NCBI GenBank assembly: GCA_003520455.1
Contig: DOUV01000218.1
Span: forward strand, 1 to 7,173
Length of the DNA: 7,173 nucleotides
Direction of reading: 5' to 3'
Source: Chloroflexota bacterium
GTDB lineage: Bacteria; Chloroflexota; Anaerolineae; Ardenticatenales; Ardenticatenaceae
In this document: piece by piece, positions 1 to 5,590 of the stretch
Numbering within the stretch: the stretch's first letter is position 1
How the letters are laid out: each line of letters opens with the position of its first letter
Notes under the pieces: generated by a model
What the model was told of the DNA's origin: nothing
Databases searched by the model: none
Seen by the model: only the letters and a program-made list of their open reading frames with translations
Program-made: the position numbers and the translations under genes

Positions 1-2
1 CG

Positions 3-3000
3 CTCCTCGACCGGCTGGCCCACCGACTTGGCCTGCAGCGGATCATCCAGTCCCTCCTGCTCGTTCCGTTGCGCACCCGCACGGGCACCCTCGGGCTGCT
101 CGACGTCGGAGAGCTCAGGCAACCTGAGCGCGCCGACTTTTCCCCAGCCCAGCAAGATCTGGTCGTCGCCATCGCCGACCAGACCGCGGCCCTCATCGAG
201 CGCATGCAGCTCCAGGAGATGGCCGAGCGTCGCAGCCGGCTCTTGATGGCTCTCGACGAAGCCTCGCGCCACATCCGCGCCGAGCGGCAGACGTCGAAGC
301 TCTTGATCGAGATCGTCCGCCTGGCCGCCCAGCTCGCCGGGTGTGCCGTCGGCGGCCTCTTCATCAATCGCCCTCATCTCCAGGAGCTGGAGCTCGCCGT
401 CACCGATGGTCTCCTGGTTGATCTGGTCGGCCGGCGGCAGTCCCACGCCGAGGGCCTCTTCGGCTTCGTCGCGCGCACCGGCGAGACCCAAGTGTACCGG
501 GCCTATGACGTCTGGACCGACCGCGACCCCCTCCTCGCCCCGTACCCGTTGAAGACTATGATCGCCATACCCATCAAGCACGCTGGAGACGTCGAGGCGG
601 TTCTCTTCGCCGCCGATTCTACCGAACTCATAGAGTTCACGCAGACCGACAAAGAGATCCTGGAGCGCTTCGCCGAGCAGGCTGCGATTGCCTTGCGAAC
701 CTCTTACCTGATAGGTCGCGAGCAGCGCATGTTCACCCAGCTCGCAGTCCTGCACAAGATCAGCGATTACATCCAGACGGCCGGCGACCTGGAGAAGATT
801 CTGCACGTCGTCCTCACCGGCGTTACCGCGGGCTACGGTCTAGGGTTCAACCGCGCCGCCTTCTTGCTCATCGACGAGCGCCACCAGACCCTCGTCGCAC
901 GTCTCGCCATCGGCCACATGACCGAACCGGCTGCTCGGCAGGATTGGCTCCAGCATATTCGCCGCGGCCTCGAACACTTCGACCGCTACCTTCAGCACCT
1001 CGAACAGGGGCAGTTTCCCCTGACCCCCCTCGGCGAGCGCCTCCGGGACCTGCGCTTGCCGCTGGGTCCGGCGAGCGAGGATCTCTTCTCCGCCCTGGTT
1101 GCCGACCCGCACCCCCTCGCCGTCGTCCCGGCCAAATTGGAGCAACTCCCTGGGGAGTTCGTCGCCGCCTTCGAGCCGGCTGCGCCGCTGGCTGTCGCCC
1201 CCCTCGTCGTCCGCGGTCGCGTGATCGGTCTTCTGGTGGCCGACAACAAGTTCACTCGCTCCCCTATCACCGCCGACGATCTTGACGCCCTGATGACCTT
1301 CGCCAGTAGCACAGCCATCGCCATCGACAACACGCGGCTGCTCCACGAGACCGAAGAGGCCCGCCAGCAACTCCGGTCCTCCTTCCAGGCCAGCAACGCC
1401 CTCGTTTCCCCCCACGACCCCGACGCCATCCTCCACGAGATCGTCGCCCAGGCGCGCCTCGCTGCCCAGGCCGACGGCGTCAGCATGGTCTTGATCGACG
1501 AGATGGGCCATGCGCGTGCTATCGTTACCGCAGGGATTGATACCCCCGTGAGCCTCGTTGATGTCATCCGTCCCGACGGCATCTCTATGAGAGTACTGCG
1601 CGCAGGTCAACTCGATATCATCGAGGATACGAGCACCCAAAGAGATCGTGTCAATCCCGGCATGTTTTGGCGCCAGGTCAGCGCGGCCATCTGTCTACCC
1701 ATCTCTTTGGAGGGCAAGTCGATTGGCGTCATGTGGGTGCACTACCACCACCCCCGCCGCTTCTCCGATGCCCAGATCGAAGCCCTCCAGCTTTACGTCA
1801 ACCAGGCCGCCATCGCGTATGACAGCTCCCGGCGCATCAAAGAGTTAGAGCACATGCGCCACGCCGCCGAAGCCCTGGCGGGTGCTGCCGGCTGGCAAGA
1901 TGTGCTCACCCAGATCGTCCGTGGCGCCCGCGATGTCTTGCAGGCAGACTCTGCCGTCATCTGGCCCTATGACGCAGTTCATAATCACTACCTGCCTGCT
2001 GCCTCCATTGCCGCCGGAGTCCCTGACGATCTCTGGGAGGTCTTCCGGCACGCGAAGCTAGCCACAGGAGGAACTGCCGACACCGTGATGGAGCAGGGAT
2101 TGGTTGCTGTTCATGATATCTGCGATCGGGAGCGCTACCCCTTCGTCGGCGACCGTACTCACGCCCTCCTCGCACAGATCGGTGCGCGCAGCTTCCAGGG
2201 CATCGCCCTCTGCGTGGGCGACGAGCGCCTTGGCGTCCTGTACGTCAACTACTCCCAGCCGCGTAGCTTCAACAAAGACGAGCAGCGAGCGGCCCGCACC
2301 TTTGCCAATCACGCCGCCCTCGCACTCAAGAAAGCCAGGCTACTCGACCAGTTGAGCGCGGCCCGCAACGCCGCCCGCGTCGTCGCCCGCGTCACCGTAC
2401 TCGCGGAGGATCTCGACCGCGCCCTGCAGTCGGTCGCGGAGGGCACGCAGCGCGTCCTGGGTTGTGATGCCGTCACCCTCTACGTCTACGATCAGCACCG
2501 TAACCGGCTCCGCCATCCACCCATCACACTCGGCGTGCGTGACCCGCAGAAGGCCGCTCGTTTTGGCACTGTCCCTCAGGCCTCCGTCGTCTTTACAATG
2601 CTCAACCGCGATCAACCCTACATCGTGGAGCACACTGCAAGCGACTCGCTCTTTGCGAAGCGGCGCTTTACTCTAGAGGAAGAAGTGATCTCGCTCGTCG
2701 CGATCCCACTTAAGGTCGGTGGTGAGTGCGTCGGCGTCATGTTCGTCAACTACCGAGCCCCGCACCGCTTCACCAGCGACGAGCTTCTCAATATCGAGCT
2801 CTTCGCCGACCAGGCCGCCGTCGCCATCAGCAACGCCCAGCGCTACGAGCGTCTGCAACTCCGCGCCGCCGCTCTCCAAACCCTCTATGAGACCAGCCTG
2901 ACCCTCACCGCTACGCTCTCAGTCGAGGCTCTCCTGAAATCCGTCGTCGACCGCGCCCGCCAGCTCACCGGGGCCCAGATCGGTGCCCTGGGGGTGCTCG

Positions 3001-4595
3001 ATTCTGAAGGTAATCTCCGGTCCTTCATGACCTCCGGGCTCGACCCATCCCAGGAGCGCCTAGGCCCCCGCCCCCAGGGTCACGGGATTCTCGGCCTGCT
3101 GTTACGGGATGGGCCGACGATCCGCCTGGCAGATATCCACGACCACCCTGCCTTCGAGGGGCATTATCCTCCCGGCCATCCCGCAATCACCAGCTTTCTC
3201 GGAGTGCCAATTCGGTACAAGGGACTCATCATCGGCGACCTCTACATGGCCAACAAACTCGATGCCTCCGAGTTCAGCGATGAAGACGAGGACCTGCTCG
3301 AGTCCCTCGCCGCTCAAGCCGCCGTGGCCATTGAGAACGCACGCCTGTTCGAGCAGACCCGCCAAGCCGCCGACCGCCTGACCACGATCCACCAACTCTC
3401 TGTCGCCGCCACTTTAGGGCAAAAGGTGCAGCAGGAGATTCTGCAAACGGCTATCCAAGAGATGGTCCGGGCCTTCGATCTCGACCAGGGCGGGATCGTT
3501 ATGTTCGATTGGGATGCGGAGCTTGGGCGCACGATGGCCGAATACCCCGAGCGCGAAGAGGTCGAGGACCCTATTCCTCTGCGCGGGAATCCCACCATTG
3601 ACTGGATCCTCGAGCACGCGCAGCCGCTGGTTATCGATGATGCTCCCAACGACGCGATGGTCGCACCGTTTGGCGCTGCTCTCGAGCGTTGGGGCGTGAA
3701 ATCGATGCTGCTCGTTCCCCTGATCGTGAACGGCGAGGTCGCCGGAACCATCGGGCTCGACGCCACCGCTGCCCGGCGGCGATTTACATCCGAGGATCAA
3801 GAGCTGGCCCAGACCATGGCCAATCATGTCGCCAGCGCCATCGAGAACGCCCGCTTAAATGTTGATCTCCGCAACCGCGTCGAAGAGCTGGAACGGACCC
3901 GGCGCCAGCTCGCCGCGCGCCACGTGATCGCCTGGATGGGAACGATGAGCTCGACCTGGCGCCACGCCATCGACGGGCACGCCCTGACTATCTGCGAAGA
4001 GACTGAAGCCTTGCAGCGCAAGCTTCCGGCTGACGCGCGGACGCTCACTGTGGAGAAGAAGCTATCCAAGATCAAGAGATTGGCGCAGATGATTCTGGAT
4101 AAACCCATCACCCCGCCGCTCTCTTCCGAGGAAGGGGTCATCCCCCTCCCCATCAACCCTTTGCTCCGAGAGCGGCTCCAGCAGCTCTGGAAAAACGAAC
4201 CGAACCGGTCGGTCGAGTGCTGCTTCGAGCCCGACGAGGACAGTCCGCTCATCGTTCGCATCAGCCCTGAATGGCTGCGCCGCGCCTTCGACATTCTGAT
4301 CGACAACGCTGTCGATGCCGTGCAGGCCGCTCCCGTCAAACGCATCACCGTCTCCACCGATCTCCTCGACGGTTGGGTCCGTACAGCCATCCGCGATACA
4401 GGAGGTGGCATCCCAGCAGAAATTCTCGCTAGCTTCTTACAGGAACCGGTCTCGAAATCGCCCGGCGACAAAGGCATGGGGATAGGTGCACTTCTGGCTC
4501 AGATGATTGCCCAAACCTACGGTGGGGAGATCTCCGTCGCCGACACAGGCCCCGCCGGCACGACCATCGTCCTCCTCCTGCCACAGGAACGCTAG
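3..4595 (+). CDS. Multi-GAF sensor histidine kinase, 5'-truncated by window edge
   Basis: Cytoplasmic sensor kinase. The frame is open from base 3 with no stop to the TAG at 4593-4595. The TTG at 69 is internal, because the codons before it already read as GAF sequence, so the true start lies upstream. The visible part (1530 codons) has the tail of one GAF domain (to ~218), seven more GAFs (~237-711, 729-1350, 1374-1851, 1857-2355, 2364-2856, 2868-3357, 3369-3870), a DHp-like segment (~3880-4090) and a HATPase_c domain (~4250-4590). Kinase motifs seen: N-box IDNAVDA (4299-4319), G1 box DTGGGIP (4395-4415) and G2 box GMGIG (4473-4487). The putative phospho-accepting His (3963-3965) sits in WRHAID, where the usual HE pair is HA. 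No transmembrane segment is visible. GAF domains bind small ligands or chromophores; which ones cannot be read here. Likely partners are the REC proteins just downstream. Confidence 0.95.
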   Translation, partial: LLDRLAHRLGLQRIIQSLLLVPLRTRTGTLGLLDVGELRQPERADFSPAQQDLVVAIADQTAALIERMQLQEMAERRSRLLMALDEASRHIRAERQTSKLLIEIVRLAAQLAGCAVGGLFINRPHLQELELAVTDGLLVDLVGRRQSHAEGLFGFVARTGETQVYRAYDVWTDRDPLLAPYPLKTMIAIPIKHAGDVEAVLFAADSTELIEFTQTDKEILERFAEQAAIALRTSYLIGREQRMFTQLAVLHKISDYIQTAGDLEKILHVVLTGVTAGYGLGFNRAAFLLIDERHQTLVARLAIGHMTEPAARQDWLQHIRRGLEHFDRYLQHLEQGQFPLTPLGERLRDLRLPLGPASEDLFSALVADPHPLAVVPAKLEQLPGEFVAAFEPAAPLAVAPLVVRGRVIGLLVADNKFTRSPITADDLDALMTFASSTAIAIDNTRLLHETEEARQQLRSSFQASNALVSPHDPDAILHEIVAQARLAAQADGVSMVLIDEMGHARAIVTAGIDTPVSLVDVIRPDGISMRVLRAGQLDIIEDTSTQRDRVNPGMFWRQVSAAICLPISLEGKSIGVMWVHYHHPRRFSDAQIEALQLYVNQAAIAYDSSRRIKELEHMRHAAEALAGAAGWQDVLTQIVRGARDVLQADSAVIWPYDAVHNHYLPAASIAAGVPDDLWEVFRHAKLATGGTADTVMEQGLVAVHDICDRERYPFVGDRTHALLAQIGARSFQGIALCVGDERLGVLYVNYSQPRSFNKDEQRAARTFANHAALALKKARLLDQLSAARNAARVVARVTVLAEDLDRALQSVAEGTQRVLGCDAVTLYVYDQHRNRLRHPPITLGVRDPQKAARFGTVPQASVVFTMLNRDQPYIVEHTASDSLFAKRRFTLEEEVISLVAIPLKVGGECVGVMFVNYRAPHRFTSDELLNIELFADQAAVAISNAQRYERLQLRAAALQTLYETSLTLTATLSVEALLKSVVDRARQLTGAQIGALGVLDSEGNLRSFMTSGLDPSQERLGPRPQGHGILGLLLRDGPTIRLADIHDHPAFEGHYPPGHPAITSFLGVPIRYKGLIIGDLYMANKLDASEFSDEDEDLLESLAAQAAVAIENARLFEQTRQAADRLTTIHQLSVAATLGQKVQQEILQTAIQEMVRAFDLDQGGIVMFDWDAELGRTMAEYPEREEVEDPIPLRGNPTIDWILEHAQPLVIDDAPNDAMVAPFGAALERWGVKSMLLVPLIVNGEVAGTIGLDATAARRRFTSEDQELAQTMANHVASAIENARLNVDLRNRVEELERTRRQLAARHVIAWMGTMSSTWRHAIDGHALTICEETEALQRKLPADARTLTVEKKLSKIKRLAQMILDKPITPPLSSEEGVIPLPINPLLRERLQQLWKNEPNRSVECCFEPDEDSPLIVRISPEWLRRAFDILIDNAVDAVQAAPVKRITVSTDLLDGWVRTAIRDTGGGIPAEILASFLQEPVSKSPGDKGMGIGALLAQMIAQTYGGEISVADTGPAGTTIVLLLPQER
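237..3870 (+). repeat. Array of seven complete GAF domains (protein-level tandem repeat)
   Basis: Each unit is about 160-170 codons, except the second at ~207. Each ends with a helix of the pattern QAA-x-A-I-x-N-A-R, seen as QAAIAL, TAIAID, QAAIAY, HAALAL, QAAVAIS, QAAVAIE and HVASAIE. Each has a preceding beta strand with G-x-x-x-G. The units have diverged strongly, so this is an old domain-level repeat and not a recent DNA repeat. The fourth to sixth GAFs, counting the truncated first one, share a closer signature (GV-x-x-V-x-Y-x-x-P-x-x-F). An eighth, truncated GAF lies at the left edge. Boundaries were set by eye from these signatures. Confidence 0.88.
3880..4592 (+). other. Histidine kinase transmitter core (DHp-like + HATPase_c)
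   Basis: C-terminal catalytic region of the multi-GAF kinase. A coiled-coil-like helix (RVEELERTRRQLAARH) leads into WMGTMSSTWRHAIDGHALTI. This aligns in register with the usual GEMA..xAHEI-x-NPL H-box and puts a His at 3963-3965. The Glu after the His is Ala and the Pro is His, so the H-box is atypical. A second His (3978-3980) lies five residues on. After a ~100-residue linker the ATP-binding domain has recognisable N, G1 and G2 boxes, including the Asn and Asp needed for Mg-ATP binding. ATP binding therefore looks intact; phosphotransfer chemistry is less certain. Confidence 0.85.
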
Positions 4596-4754
4596 TGCCC
4601 TTCTACAGGGGACACCCTGGCTTTTCCCGCAACCCCTCGCTGGGTCTCTACCGTGGAGTGCAGCCAGGGCAAGACGCACCACGTTCGCGCTATCGGAATA
4701 CCCACCATCACGACACCTCCCGGTTGTGCGAGAGGGCATGAGGAGAAGAGAGCT
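4596..4754. other. Intergenic spacer with weak inverted repeat
   Basis: This 159-base spacer follows the kinase stop codon. The 8-base arms ccctggct (4615-4622) and agccaggg (4662-4669) are perfect reverse complements 39 bases apart. A nested 4-base stem accc/gggt (4632-4635, 4642-4645) lies between them. No T-tract follows, so it is not a standard intrinsic terminator; it could be an RNA fold, a protein site or chance. The rest, apart from the ribosome binding site near its end, shows nothing recognisable. A GTG at 4653 is in frame with the next gene but has no receiver homology after it until 4755. Confidence 0.35.
4741..4745 (+). promoter_or_regulatory. Ribosome binding site deciding the 4755 start
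   Basis: The sequence aggag lies nine bases before the ATG at 4755. It supports that start over the in-frame GTG at 4653, whose extra 34 residues (rich in His, Pro and Gly) do not look like receiver sequence. Confidence 0.7.
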
Positions 4755-5132
4755 ATGGAGGAGCAGTGGCGGTTCTTGTTGATCGACGGTGCCAACGACA
4801 GATACTGGCTCGCAATGATGGCGGAAGCACTCCGCCCACTGGGCACCCTCACAGTGGCAGCGGAGACGGACGCGCTCCAGTCGAATCGGCTCGACACGTG
4901 TGACCTCGTGATTGTGGATGCTGCCGCCGTCACGGATATCACTCGGTTCCTTCTGGGCCTTCGCGAGTGCCGTCCCACTCCAAAAATCATCGTCGCGACC
5001 GCCTCTCCCACCTGGACACGGGCGCGCGAGGCGTTCAAAGCTGGAGCCACCGACTACATTCGAAAATCTCTCGACCCTCAGGAACTTCGCGCAGCAGTCC
5101 TGGGCGCGCTCAAGAAATCACGCCCGTCCTGA
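4755..5132 (+). CDS. Single-domain response regulator receiver protein
   Basis: A 125-residue REC protein with no output domain, CheY/Spo0F-like in layout. The first strand is FLLIDG (residues 7-12), with Asp11 in the acidic pocket. The second pocket position, usually Asp or Glu, is Gly12. The phospho-acceptor is Asp55 in LVIVDA, the switch Thr is Thr82 in IVATAS, and the conserved Lys is Lys104 in YIRKS. The usual Lys-Pro is Lys-Ser here. The GATDYIRK motif and the final helix are typical of the family, and the length equals one complete REC. It sits 159 bases after the kinase gene in the same direction and is the natural phosphate acceptor or shuttle. The reduced acidic pocket may weaken Mg2+ binding. 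Family call is firm; its place in the phosphorelay is inferred. Confidence 0.9.
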   Translation: MEEQWRFLLIDGANDRYWLAMMAEALRPLGTLTVAAETDALQSNRLDTCDLVIVDAAAVTDITRFLLGLRECRPTPKIIVATASPTWTRAREAFKAGATDYIRKSLDPQELRAAVLGALKKSRPS

Positions 5133-5180
5133 GGTGCCGTCGCGCGCAATGACGCCGATGAACCGAATCGACACGGTGTA

Positions 5181-5187
5181 GAAGGGG
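5181..5187 (+). promoter_or_regulatory. Ribosome binding site for the degenerate REC gene
   Basis: The purine-rich gaagggg lies seven bases before the ATG at 5195. An in-frame TGA at 5189-5191 rules out any start further upstream. Confidence 0.55.
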
Positions 5188-5194
5188 CTGAACC

Positions 5195-5590
5195 ATGTCG
5201 AAGCGCAGCATCCTTTTCGCCGACAACGTCGCGGAGTTTCTCAACACCCGCCGGGAGTTCCTGGAGAAGCACGGATTCGAGATGAGAGCTGCGCCCGGTG
5301 TGGCCGAGGCGAAGGCAATGCTTGTACCTAACGCGCTCAACCTGACTGTGCTCAATCTTCGCCTGGTCAATGACGAAGACAGCAAGGGCTTCAGCGGTCT
5401 GGAGTTGGCGAAGCCGGTCACCCCGACCCTTCCCAAAATCGTTGTCACCAAGTATCTCTCGATCAAGGTTGCAAGGAATAGCATCCCAGCAGGCGGAAAG
5501 GTTGCAGGTGCGACGGCGCCGGTCCCAAAGGCCGCACGAAGACGGCCACGTGCACTCAGAGGAAGGAGGGCAGCATGCTTAAGGTACTGA
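5195..5590 (+). CDS. Degenerate receiver-domain protein (phospho-acceptor Asp replaced by Asn)
   Basis: A 131-residue product. Residues 5-95 match the REC domain of the following gene: ILFADN versus VLMVDN, FL-x-TR in the first helix, VLNLR versus VVDLR, then a long acidic loop, and LPKIVVTKY versus IPKIILTRY. At the phospho-acceptor position the codon is AAT (5354-5356, Asn54), one base from Asp GAT. Thr85 is kept. After residue ~96 similarity is poor and the tail is rich in Arg and Pro (ARRRPRALRGRR). AGATAPVPK (residues 104-112) might preserve the beta5 Lys as Lys112, or the tail may come from an old frame or deletion event. The last 16 bases overlap the next gene in another frame. It is either a phosphorylation-independent REC that binds partners or a decaying copy. 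A normal ribosome binding site and a nearly full-length frame favour expression. Confidence 0.75.
   Translation: MSKRSILFADNVAEFLNTRREFLEKHGFEMRAAPGVAEAKAMLVPNALNLTVLNLRLVNDEDSKGFSGLELAKPVTPTLPKIVVTKYLSIKVARNSIPAGGKVAGATAPVPKAARRRPRALRGRRAACLRY
5560..5570 (+). promoter_or_regulatory. Strong ribosome binding site inside the upstream gene
   Basis: The run aggaaggaggg ends four bases before the ATG at 5575. It lies within the last codons of the degenerate REC gene, so the two genes are probably translationally coupled. An in-frame TAG at 5479-5481, with no start codon between it and 5575, fixes this ATG as the earliest start. Confidence 0.75.

Noticed and set aside
69..71. TTG at 69 as the start of the histidine kinase
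   Set aside because: The frame is open from base 3 and the residues before and just after 69 (SLLLVPLR, TGTLGLLD) belong to one continuous GAF domain, so the gene begins upstream.
840..1640. Minus-strand open frame of 266 codons
   Set aside because: Fully antisense to the GAF array, low-complexity in Gly, Asp and Val, with no motif. The plus strand is clearly coding here.
3824..4477. Minus-strand open frame of 217 codons
   Set aside because: Antisense to the last GAF and the kinase core, rich in Ser and Arg, with no domain. A shadow frame.
4615..4669. Inverted repeat as an intrinsic terminator
   Set aside because: The loop is 39 bases long and no T-tract follows the second arm, so termination is not supported.
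4653..4754. GTG at 4653 as start of the first REC gene
   Set aside because: No ribosome binding site is obvious before it, the added residues do not fit a receiver, and ATG 4755 has aggag at good spacing.
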